From assembly GCA_963677345.2 (NCBI GenBank), contig CAXXLC010000010.1:93326-157325 (forward strand): DNA of 64,000 nt. Direction: 5' to 3'. Made by a program: the position numbers and the translations under genes. A model generated the notes under the pieces. The model worked only from the letters and a program-made list of their open reading frames with translations. It was not told where the DNA came from and ran no database searches. The DNA comes from Saccharicrinis sp963677345. GTDB taxonomy: Bacteria > Bacteroidota > Bacteroidia > Bacteroidales > Marinilabiliaceae. Of this stretch, positions 51,516 to 61,400 are shown in pieces; positions within the stretch are counted from its first letter, which is position 1, and each line of letters opens with the position of its first letter.

Positions 51516-54455
51516 TTAAAAATCAATACCTAAATTCACTGAGAAAATACGAGGTCGAGGATAGAAAGAATTATCAACGCCATTTGAAATCTCCGGATCA
51601 ACACCTGAATAGTTTGTGATGGTAAAAACATTTTGAACCATAGCCGTTACATTCAGATTAAACATATCCTTTACTTTACCAAAATTATAACCTAACGAAA
51701 GGTTATCCATTTTTAAGAACGAAGCATTCTCTACATAATAATCAGATAAGTATTGTCGGCTTTGGAAACCTGTTTCTAAATAACTCTTGTGTAAATTACT
51801 TAACTGGTATGCATTATATGACATTGTTCCAAAAGCACCTGCATTCATGGCCATTCCGTTGTATGCATAATTACCTATGTAAGAACGTAAGCTGGTACTT
51901 AAACTCCAGTTTTTATATCGTACAGAAGTACTAAAACCAAGAATATAATCAGGAGAAGGAGAGTGATATCTGTACAAGTCACTGGAGTTTATGCTACCAT
52001 CATTATTAATATCAGCGTAAGCTCCTTCTATGGGTTTACCATCTTCGGTATATAACTGATGATAAACATAGAACATATAAGGTGCATATCCTTCTGTTAA
52101 TACCTGAAAGTGATAACTGTCGATAGTTGGACCTACAGAAGTATTTGTAATTTCTGTACCAGGAATGATAGAAAGGTTTTTAATGGTTTGTTTTTGCCAT
52201 GTAGCATTAAAACTCAAATCCCAGGTCCAGTCTGTATTATCAACAGGAGTAAGGTTCAATGATGCTTCAATACCTTCACTATCTACATTACCTACATTGG
52301 TTAATATATTTTTATCAAAGTTGGTTCCGGCAGGTGATGGTACTGTTGCTAACAGATCCTCAGTTTTACGTGTATAATACTCGAACGAACCAGAAATACG
52401 GTTATTTAAAAATCCAAAGTCGATACCATAGTTGTAAGCCTTTGTGGTTTCCCATTTTAAATCAGAAACATAAGCTTCTGGGCGGTAGGTATTAACAGCT
52501 TCATTACCGAATATATATTCAGCACCTGTTTGACTGATGGTATAAACAGGTAAGTAATTGTAATTACCAATTCCTTCTTGCTGACCAGTAATACCATAAC
52601 TGGCTCTTAATTTTAAGTTAGATAAAGCTTCAACTCCAGATAGGAATGATTCTTCAGAAAGTCTCCATGCCAAGGCAACAGAAGGGAAGGTACCCCAACG
52701 GTTATCATCGTTAAAACGTGATGTACCATCCTGACGAACTGTAGCAGTTAACATATAGCGCGATTTGTAGTTGTAGTTTAATCTACCGTAATATGAGATT
52801 AAGGTGTGGCGTTGATCATCTGCAGCCACAGAACTTTGAGAAACATTTAAAGTATTATATTCTTCGTAAGCATCGGTTGAACTTTTCCAATACTGGTAAT
52901 CATACCCCATTGTAAAGTCAATATTGTTATTATCGTTGATTACTTTTTTATAATTTAAGTATGTAGTTAATAACTTATTTTCTTTTTTCTGAGGGCCGTA
53001 AGTATAATCGCGTCCATCAGTAGTATAGTACTGAGCGGCAGATGCAGGAACATAAATTTCACCTTCACCTTCGGCATAGTCGTAACCTAATGTAGCATGT
53101 AATCTCAAGTCAGGTAAAAAGTGTAACTTATAATCCACATCCATATTACTGATAATCCTGTTAATAGTACTTGTTGAATGGTATTGCTTTAATAAGCCAA
53201 GTGGATTTAATACTGCAGAGGTTACAGGTTTGCCTTCAGAATCAATGGCTTCATAGTATCCTCCAAAGGCATCATTTCCTGAATAAATTGGAGAAGTAGG
53301 GTTAAAGGTTGCGGCACCCCATATGGCATCTGTATTTGCAAATTGGTTTTTGTTGTACGAGCCCTTAACGCCAATATTAACTTTTAAATGATCATCGAAA
53401 AATGCAGGAGAAACAGATAAGTTACCTGTTGTTCTTTGCATATTATCTGTTTTAAGAATTCCATCCTGATTGTAATATCCTACAGAAACACGGTAAGGAA
53501 CATTTGCAATAGCACCTGAAATACTTAAGTTATTGTCAGATCCAAAAGCAGGCTTAAAAACCTCATCATTCCAATCTGTATCAGAAGAACCTAAAAGAGC
53601 AATTTGTGCGTCAGATCCTTCTGTTTGAACAAGATTACGAAATTGAGATGTAGACAGCATATCGGCTAACTTTGTTTTAACCTGAATAGAGTTATTGGTA
53701 GAGAAGTTAATCTTCATTTTATCCTGAGACCCTTTTTTAGTGGTAATAATAATAACCCCATTTGAAGCTCTTGATCCATAAATGGCTGTTGAAGAAGCAT
53801 CTTTTAGAACAGTCATGCTTTCAATATCGCTAGGATTTATCAAGCTTAAAAAGTTATTGTCGTTTCCGCTGATACCACCTGCTTCCAAAGGCACACCATC
53901 CAATACGATTAATGGATCGTTACTGGCGTTTAATGATGCGCCACCACGAATACGGATGGTACTACCGCTCGAAGGCGATCCACTTCCTGAAGTAATTTGA
54001 ACTCCGGAAACTTTACCGTTGATCAACTGTGCTGGAGAACTCACTGTTCCCTGGTTAAAATCCTTTGCCGATACATTGCTTACGGCACCGGTTAAATCTC
54101 CTTTCTTTTGTTGTCCATACCCTACAACAACAACTTCATCCACTGCTACAACTTCCGCCTGAAGAAGGATAGTTGTATTTTCAACAGTAGCTAAAGGTAG
54201 TTCTTGTGCCTGGTATCCAATAAAAGAAAACATTAATGTTTCAGAGGAGCTTGCTTCAATATTATAAGCTCCGTCAAAATCTGTAATAACACCCCTGGTG
54301 GTTCCCTTTACTACAACTGTAACACCGGGAATGGGTTCTTTTGTTTTGGCATCTAATACTGTTCCTGATATTTGTATCTGTTGTGCATTTATTACTGCTC
54401 CCAGACTACAAAACAGAATCATTAAGGCCAACCTTATTTTAATACTGATTTTCAT
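51516..54455 (-). CDS. SusC/RagA-family TonB-linked outer-membrane transporter
   Basis: 979 residues with a signal peptide (MKISIKIRLALMILFCSLGA..INAQQ). A carboxypeptidase-regulatory-like domain follows (ISGTVLDAKTKEPIPGVTVV; VITDFDGAYNIEASSSETLM). The TonB-box region is VDEVVVVGYGQQKKGDLTGA, and the plug has GSTIRIRGGASLNASNDPLI and DASSTAIYGSRASNGVIIIT. The long barrel ends PRPRIFSVNLGIDF. It imports oligosaccharides with SusD; in this locus these should be beta-1,4-galacto-oligosaccharides. It overlaps susD closely and has 130 nt to the GH2 gene upstream. Confidence 0.94.
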   Translation of the reverse strand: MKISIKIRLALMILFCSLGAVINAQQIQISGTVLDAKTKEPIPGVTVVVKGTTRGVITDFDGAYNIEASSSETLMFSFIGYQAQELPLATVENTTILLQAEVVAVDEVVVVGYGQQKKGDLTGAVSNVSAKDFNQGTVSSPAQLINGKVSGVQITSGSGSPSSGSTIRIRGGASLNASNDPLIVLDGVPLEAGGISGNDNNFLSLINPSDIESMTVLKDASSTAIYGSRASNGVIIITTKKGSQDKMKINFSTNNSIQVKTKLADMLSTSQFRNLVQTEGSDAQIALLGSSDTDWNDEVFKPAFGSDNNLSISGAIANVPYRVSVGYYNQDGILKTDNMQRTTGNLSVSPAFFDDHLKVNIGVKGSYNKNQFANTDAIWGAATFNPTSPIYSGNDAFGGYYEAIDSEGKPVTSAVLNPLGLLKQYHSTSTINRIISNMDVDYKLHFLPDLRLHATLGYDYAEGEGEIYVPASAAQYYTTDGRDYTYGPQKKENKLLTTYLNYKKVINDNNNIDFTMGYDYQYWKSSTDAYEEYNTLNVSQSSVAADDQRHTLISYYGRLNYNYKSRYMLTATVRQDGTSRFNDDNRWGTFPSVALAWRLSEESFLSGVEALSNLKLRASYGITGQQEGIGNYNYLPVYTISQTGAEYIFGNEAVNTYRPEAYVSDLKWETTKAYNYGIDFGFLNNRISGSFEYYTRKTEDLLATVPSPAGTNFDKNILTNVGNVDSEGIEASLNLTPVDNTDWTWDLSFNATWQKQTIKNLSIIPGTEITNTSVGPTIDSYHFQVLTEGYAPYMFYVYHQLYTEDGKPIEGAYADINNDGSINSSDLYRYHSPSPDYILGFSTSVRYKNWSLSTSLRSYIGNYAYNGMAMNAGAFGTMSYNAYQLSNLHKSYLETGFQSRQYLSDYYVENASFLKMDNLSLGYNFGKVKDMFNLNVTAMVQNVFTITNYSGVDPEISNGVDNSFYPRPRIFSVNLGIDF

Positions 54456-54585
54456 ATTTTATAATTCTTTGATTAATTAAAATAGTAATGATTAACACTG
54501 ATAAATAGATTTATTTTTCTTTTATAATAAGAAGAGTTCGTTCGCATATATTTATTAAACATTTAAAGAGTTATTAATTTTATTA

Positions 54586-56964
54586 TTATTCAATTGTAAC
54601 ATCTATATTTCCATTTTCAAGTCCTTCCGAAAATGCTGATAATTTTATATTTCCTTTAGTATCACCTGCTTTTAGCAGAATGGTTGCAATACCTGCCTCT
54701 GCATTAACAGGGTTTGAACCAATTATTTTGGCATCACCTGTGACTTTAAATTTTATATTGTTTTCTGCCAGGGGATTTATTGTTCCGTTTTTATCAACAA
54801 TTGCAGCATATGCAAAAACAATATCATTACAAGCACTTTGAAGTTTTTTACCACTTTCATCAATCCATAGTTTTAATGATTTGGCTTCACCCGGTGTTTT
54901 TTGAATGGCTTGAGCCACTACTTTCCCATTTACATAACCCCTGGCTTCTAATTGTCCTGGAGTAAAGGCATCCAGTTGAAATGTAAAAGGAGGATGAGCT
55001 AAATGTGTGCTGTTCCTGTCGTGATCTGGTTTTTGTTTACCAATGCTTTTGTTGTTAACCAATAGTTCCACCTGATCGCAATTACTGTAAACTTTAATGC
55101 TCAAGAATGAAGGATCGTTATAGAAATTTGCAATGGCAACCATTGGTTGTGCAAAATCACTAAAGATTGATTCGCCAATATTAGCCTGACTTTGATAAAA
55201 GTAGTAGGCAAATTTAGGCAAGCGGAAAATATCCATAATACCCGATGCTTCTAAATCGTTAGTATAGCCACGGTTGTAATCGTACATCAGCCAATTGGCA
55301 TCTCCAAACGCATTCCCTTGCAGATTACTGTTGTGGGCTTCCTGATAATTTAAAGCCTGCTGTGTTAAACGTTTTTGACCGTGAGCCCTCAGTTGACGTG
55401 AGGTGCGTTCTTCTTCAGACAAGTCATTAAAGGCTTTTTGATTGAAACCAGCATTTTGTGCATAATATTCCCAGTCACCGTATTCGGCGATAAACAGAGG
55501 CTTGTCAGTTGCATAATCATTCCAGTATTCAGGCGGTTTTGCATGCTGACGCGCAGGAATAAACACATCGTAAGCATAATCTAACCAACCGCTGGTGTAC
55601 ACATTTTCTCCCGGAAACTCTTCATGAACAACCTGATGAGAGTGATCCATGAACGCTTCTGTCATCTGAGATTCATTTAAAGAGGCTTCCCATAAGATTA
55701 TTGAGGGGTGATTACGATCTAACCGTACCATTTCCCTGATATCTTTAATCGCATTTTGCTGAAATTCATCATTACCAAAAAACTGCCATCCGGGAATAGC
55801 ATCCATAACTAAAATACCTAATTCATCACAAGCATTAATAAAAGATTGCGATTGAGGGTAGTGAGACAGACGTACAAAGTTAAAACCGGCCTGTTTAATT
55901 TTATAAGCATCGCGGTAATTAGCATTGTTAGATAAGGCATAACCAATATAAGGATATTCCTGATGTCTGTTTGTACCTCTTAATTTTAAAGGTTCACCAT
56001 TAATTATAAAGCCATCTTTTGCTGTTATTGAAAAAGATTTAATGCCAATATTGATTACTCTTTGGTCAAGCTCTTGTCCATTAGAAATGGCTTTTACAAC
56101 CAGTTTATATAATGAAGGAGAGTTTGGTGACCAAAGTTTCGGGTTGGCTACTTCAATTTTATTATTTACAATACTCGTAGCATTGGCTTTAACAGACTGT
56201 TCAGCTGAAGTAACAGCCTGAACAAGCTGTTCATCATTATATAATTCAGTCTGAACTATAAAGTTTATATCTTTTAAAGCATCATTTTTCATATCTACAG
56301 CAACATTTACTGTAGCATTGTTTTTGCTAACATTTTCATAGGTAACAAAAATACCACCTGCGGCAACATGATCCACTTCAAACTCATTTGAAATATGTAA
56401 TGGTTCTTTTATATATAACCATACATTGCGATAAATGCCACTGAAATAATTAAAATCAAGATCTTCAACGGGTTTACCCGGAGGGAACAGGGCGTTGTTT
56501 TCATTGTTAAGTTTTACAATTAAGCAGTTTTCAGAATTTTTAGAAATCTTATTTGTAATATCGATATAAAAAGGAAGGTAACCACCTAAGTGGGTTTTTA
56601 TTAGTTTACCATTCAAGTAAACCTCTGCAACCTGCATGGCACCTTCAAAGTATAAGCCAAGATGCTTATCTGCTAATTCCTTACCTATTTTAAAGTTTTT
56701 CTTATAATAACATATTCCCTGCCATTGATCACCTTTAATAACTAAAGGCTCAACGTGAGCCGTATGTGGTAAATTGATATGCTCCCATTGAATAGATTTT
56801 GATTCACTAAGTTCTGAAATATTCAAATCAACATCTTTAACAAATTCCCATCCTTTATTAAAAGAATTTTTTCCTGGTGCATAAGGAGATAATTTCTTTT
56901 CACTACACGACCATAGTCCAATTTGTAAGGACAGGAATAGAAGTAGTTTTAAACCGTATCGCAT
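54586..56964 (-). CDS. GH2 beta-galactosidase (lipoprotein)
   Basis: 792 residues with lipoprotein signal LLLFLSLQIGLWSC. The sugar-binding domain has GKNSFNKGWEFVKDVDLNIS and EVYLNGKLIKTHLGGYLPFY. An immunoglobulin-like domain precedes the TIM barrel: LKLRGTNRHQEYPYIGYALS and FNFVRLSHYPQSQSFINACD. The acid/base E431 lies in LWEASLNESQM and the nucleophile E494 in FIAEYGDWEYYAQ. A C-terminal Big-type domain follows. Together with GH53 enzymes it fits trimming of galactan oligosaccharides to galactose; the exact linkage is inferred from the neighbours. Confidence 0.9.
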   Translation of the reverse strand: MRYGLKLLLFLSLQIGLWSCSEKKLSPYAPGKNSFNKGWEFVKDVDLNISELSESKSIQWEHINLPHTAHVEPLVIKGDQWQGICYYKKNFKIGKELADKHLGLYFEGAMQVAEVYLNGKLIKTHLGGYLPFYIDITNKISKNSENCLIVKLNNENNALFPPGKPVEDLDFNYFSGIYRNVWLYIKEPLHISNEFEVDHVAAGGIFVTYENVSKNNATVNVAVDMKNDALKDINFIVQTELYNDEQLVQAVTSAEQSVKANATSIVNNKIEVANPKLWSPNSPSLYKLVVKAISNGQELDQRVINIGIKSFSITAKDGFIINGEPLKLRGTNRHQEYPYIGYALSNNANYRDAYKIKQAGFNFVRLSHYPQSQSFINACDELGILVMDAIPGWQFFGNDEFQQNAIKDIREMVRLDRNHPSIILWEASLNESQMTEAFMDHSHQVVHEEFPGENVYTSGWLDYAYDVFIPARQHAKPPEYWNDYATDKPLFIAEYGDWEYYAQNAGFNQKAFNDLSEEERTSRQLRAHGQKRLTQQALNYQEAHNSNLQGNAFGDANWLMYDYNRGYTNDLEASGIMDIFRLPKFAYYFYQSQANIGESIFSDFAQPMVAIANFYNDPSFLSIKVYSNCDQVELLVNNKSIGKQKPDHDRNSTHLAHPPFTFQLDAFTPGQLEARGYVNGKVVAQAIQKTPGEAKSLKLWIDESGKKLQSACNDIVFAYAAIVDKNGTINPLAENNIKFKVTGDAKIIGSNPVNAEAGIATILLKAGDTKGNIKLSAFSEGLENGNIDVTIE

Positions 56965-56988
56965 CTGTTAATAAGTATTTATTATATT

Positions 56989-58152
56989 TTAGTTTATTGA
57001 TAAATAATTAATGGCATCAGTAGCATTACCATTGTAATCAAACAAAGTTGTGTTTTCCCATGCTGATCCATGACCCCATAAATCTTTCATATCAGATGAG
57101 ATCCAGGCAGGTTCCCAATACATAACCCCTTTAGCACCTGCCTGGATCATATTATTAACAAGGTCAGTTAAAAACTGCTTTTGACCTTCTACACTAATAG
57201 GATAGCCTTCAACCGTGCTATCTTCTCCAAATATATTTTTATAATCATCACCTTGTTCTGTTGTAAAAGGATAACCTGTTTCAAGAATTACGATATCCTT
57301 ATTTATTTCCTTCTTTAGTTTATTAACAACAGCAGGAAGATTATTAAATGAAATTTCCTTATGCCAGTGAGGATAATAAGAGAATCCTGCAATATCAAAA
57401 TCATTAACCTTACCTTTTTCTATAATTCCCTTGAACCACCAATCAAGATTTACAGGATCAGCAACGTGCAAGGCTATGATCGTTTTTTTTCCGCTCTCTG
57501 AGTCAATATCTCTTACTGCTTTGATTCCTGCATTGAGCACTTTGCCAAAATTGTCCCAATTGCTGTCGCATATAGATAGTTTAGGGAATGAATCCTGTGT
57601 TTCAGTGATCATCATGCCACAATTGGTTTCGTTCCCTATTTGAACCATTTCAGGTAAAAGATCTGATTTTTTTAAAGTATTTAATACCTGGAAAGTAAAA
57701 TTGTATACAGAATCGCATAATACATCAATGTCTTTAATGTTTTTCCAGGCTTCCGGAGCTTTCTGATGTTCCGGGTCAGCCCATATGTCTGAGTAATGAA
57801 AGTCAAGGTTAACAGCCATACCCAGGTTTTTAGCTCTTTTTATAGATTTTGTAATATCATCCAGTCCACTATATAAAGGCGTGTCTTTTCCATACACATC
57901 ATATATCCAATCCGGATTATTCCATATTCTCAATCTTACAATATTGGCTCCTTTATCTCTGAATAGTTTAAAGCAATCAACCGGTTTCCCATTTTCTTTA
58001 TATATACCACCATGATCTTCCACCTGATTTACATATGATAAATCAACTCCCATCATAAATTCACTAATAGGTTTCACTTTTTTAGTACAAGATGTTCCTA
58101 TTATTAAGGTTAAAGAAAAAGCTAAAGCTATTTTATAAAACGTTTTTTGCAT
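56989..58152 (-). CDS. GH53 endo-beta-1,4-galactanase (lipoprotein)
   Basis: 387 residues with signal MQKTFYKIALAFSLTLIIG..TSC. The TIM barrel has FMMGVDLSYVNQVEDHGGIY, IVRLRIWNNPDWIYDVYG and AVNLDFHYSDIWADPEHQKA. The acid/base E175 is in MVQIGNETNCGM, AGFSYYPHWHKE follows, and the nucleophile E291 is in IVILETGYPF. The end is GVMYWEPAWISSD. GH53 cleaves beta-1,4-galactan side chains of pectin. It is the first gene of the PUL operon, next to the divergent regulator, and is intact, unlike the second GH53 gene. Confidence 0.94.
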   Translation of the reverse strand: MQKTFYKIALAFSLTLIIGTSCTKKVKPISEFMMGVDLSYVNQVEDHGGIYKENGKPVDCFKLFRDKGANIVRLRIWNNPDWIYDVYGKDTPLYSGLDDITKSIKRAKNLGMAVNLDFHYSDIWADPEHQKAPEAWKNIKDIDVLCDSVYNFTFQVLNTLKKSDLLPEMVQIGNETNCGMMITETQDSFPKLSICDSNWDNFGKVLNAGIKAVRDIDSESGKKTIIALHVADPVNLDWWFKGIIEKGKVNDFDIAGFSYYPHWHKEISFNNLPAVVNKLKKEINKDIVILETGYPFTTEQGDDYKNIFGEDSTVEGYPISVEGQKQFLTDLVNNMIQAGAKGVMYWEPAWISSDMKDLWGHGSAWENTTLFDYNGNATDAINYLSIN

Positions 58153-58467
58153 AATGAAATACTATTGTTAATTTTTATCTTAATTTCTAATACCAAAAGT
58201 AAATAAGTGTTAAATTAATTGCTTTTTCATATCTTACTAATAGTTGTTTAAATCATACATTTTTTTCAGTGTGTGATTAAAAAGATTGTGTAGTAAGACT
58301 TCTGTGAGTTTCCAGGATTTGTTTATATCTTACAAAAATTATTTTAAATCATACATTTGGTTGGCTGATTGTAAAAATTAAATATCTTTAGTTTAAATCT
58401 TACATTTAGGGTTTAACGCTGATTGATGATTAACAAATATTAAATAGAATTGATTGCTTTTGAATTA
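58153..58467. promoter_or_regulatory. Divergent control region of the galactan PUL with three 16-bp repeats
   Basis: TTTAAATCATACATTT occurs at 58247-58262 and 58343-58358, and TTTAAATCTTACATTT at 58392-58407, all in the same orientation, 96 and 49 bp apart. Two additional half-matches ATATCTTAC lie at about 58230 and 58325. Direct repeats are what AraC-type HTH domains of hybrid two-component regulators bind, so these are candidate operators for the regulator encoded beside them. Confidence 0.6.
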
Positions 58468-61400
58468 ATGAATATGTGTGAATTGAATATATATGCTGTG
58501 GGAAAGAGTGTTTTTAATAAGTATATTTTAGTTTTCATCATTCATACTTTTCTTTTTCCTGTTCTGTTTTCTCAAGAAAAGGAGTCGTTGTATTTTTCTA
58601 ATCTTCGCCAGGAAGATGGATTGCCTTCTAATATGATTAATTCTGTTGCTCAGGATAAAATGGGATTTATATGGATTAGTACAAACAATGGTATTTGTAG
58701 ATACGATGGCTATTCTACACAGTTGTTTCTTCAGGATGCAAGCCATAATAGTATAACCAATAATAATGTGAGTTGTATGCTTATGGAGGGTGATACTTTA
58801 TGGGTGGGTACCTGGAGTGGTTTGTGTTATATCAATACCATTACTTTTGAAGTGAACAGAATTAATCTTGGTCCGGAAGTTACTATTCGTAGTTTGTGTA
58901 AATCAATGGAAGGGCTGTTGTGGATTGGTACTTCCAAAGGACTGATTGTATTTGATAAAAGTAAAAATCAGTATAAATATTTTGACCCGCAAAACAGTAA
59001 ATTAAGTCATTCGACCATACGTTGCTTTTATGAAACCAGGGATAGTACAATGTGGATCGGGACTTATCATAAACTCAATAGATATAAGAACGGCAGATTT
59101 AAATCTTTTGACCTGAAAGGAGAGTATAAACCTTTGCTAAAGAATAATCTTATTTTAGATATCAAGCCCTTAGATGTGGAAAATGATACAATACTGTTAA
59201 TAGGAACTGAAACAGGACTGGCAGTTTTTAACACCAAAACATTTGAGTCAACCCTTTACAATAGTTCTAATACACAAATAAGTAATGAGGTAGTAAAGTG
59301 TATTCACAGAGAAGAAGATCAGTTGTGGTTGGGAACTGACTTTGGTCTTTCTGTTTTTAACTTGGATTATGAGCAAATAGGTGCCTGGTATCATAACCCT
59401 ATCATCAATCATAGTATAGCTAATAATGTTATTTGGGATATTTTCAGAGATCGTAATAATGTTACCTGGCTGTTGACTTCAAATGGTATTAGTACTGTAA
59501 ATAAAAGAAATCCTTTTTTTAACCTGCACGAAGAATTTTATACTATCAATGGAGAGAAAGCTGGTAATCAGATTCGTGATTTATTAGTGGCAAGTGATGG
59601 AAAAACCTATATGGCTACGATTCATGGAGTGATTGTTCAAAATAACAATGGTAATGAAAGGGAATATTTTACTGTTACTTCAAAAAATAAACTATTGTTG
59701 GATAATGCTTATGCTTTAGCCGAAGATTCTTATGGTAAAATATGGATTGGAACAGCTGGTGGTATTAATATTTGGGATCCCGATCGAAAAGAGATGCAAG
59801 CTATAAGTGCTAATAAAAATAATGGATTAACATCTAATTATATCAGTAGCTTTGCTATAAGTAAACATGGAATACTTTGGGTAAATGCATGGGAAGGTGG
59901 TGTTTTTAAGGTTAGTGGAGATCTTAATAATTTGAATTCAATTCATTTTGATAAAATTGAAGATGCTGCACCCGATAGAATTTATGCTTGTAATGAAGAT
60001 ATTTATTATTCAGAAGGTGCTAAATTGTATAAGATTAATAACGAAAAGCTTGTTAAAGAAATCGTTCCTTCAGTTAGTGATGTGTTTGCCAGGCAAAGTA
60101 TTTCCAGTATTAATACTTCTGACAAACAGAGTATCTGGATTGCTTCGGATAAACAGCTGGTGCATTATTTTGCGGAAACTGATAGTTTGAGAATATTTTT
60201 GTTGGATAATCCTGTTATTCAAACTCCAATAAGCTTAGAGATAGATCATGATACCTCTGTTTGGATGGCATCATTAACTACCGTTTCAAGGTATAACACA
60301 TTTTCAGATGAAATAGTTTCAATGCCATTGAATCCTAGTTTTCCTTTGAAAAATTTTTACGCTCAATGTAGTGCCTCCTCTAAAAACGGTGTTGTATTAT
60401 TTGGTGGTGATAATGGTTATGTGGAGGTTAATTCCGCAATTAGTGTAAAGCAAACTATTGTTCCCAAAGTTGTTATATCAGGTCTGAGAATTAATAATGA
60501 TAAACTGGATATACAGGAAACCAGGGATGTACTAAAAAAGGATATTGCATATACAAATTACCTTGAACTGGAATACTCAAGTAATTCTGTTACTTTTTAT
60601 TTTTCGACATTAAATTATTGGCTGCCTCAGAAAAGTCACTTTAAGTACAGGTTAAAAAATTTTGATACCGAATGGCGTAGTACACAAGAGGTAAATTATG
60701 CAGCTTATTCAAAATTAAAACCCGGACATTACCAATTAGAAGTAGAGGCTGTTAATTATGCAGGGATACAAAGTGTAAGCAATACAAAACTTGATATTGT
60801 TATTTTGCCTCCATTGTGGTTGAGTGGACCTTTTATCGCTTTTTATGTATTCGTATTTATAGGACTCCTTTATTTCATTTTCAGAATATATTTAAAACGA
60901 CAACAATTATACAATCAATTGCGATTAGCGAAACTGGAAAAGGTACATTCCGAAGAAATATTAAATACCAAGCAGCAGTTTTTTACCAATATTTCCCATG
61001 AATTCAGAACTCCACTTAGTTTAATAACTCCTCCGATTCAACAGGTCCTTAAATCTGGTGAATTAAAAGGTAAAAACCTGGAGATGCTAAAACTGGCCGA
61101 AAAAAATTCCAAGCGATTGCTTAAGCTGGTAAATCAGATTCTGGATTTTAGAAAGATGGAAGAACAGGATGTGCCATTAATAAAAAGCAATGTTGATATA
61201 GTATCTTTTTCAAAAGAAATTTACGAGTCATTTATGGATCTGGCTTCACGAAATGAAATTGCTTACCAATTTATCTCAAATGAAAAGTATTGTACGTTGG
61301 TTTGTGATAAAGAAAAAATAGAAGCCATATTATTTAATTTACTGGCCAATGCATTTAAACATACTTCGGCCAAGGGAAGCATCAAGGTTGTTCTTGATAA

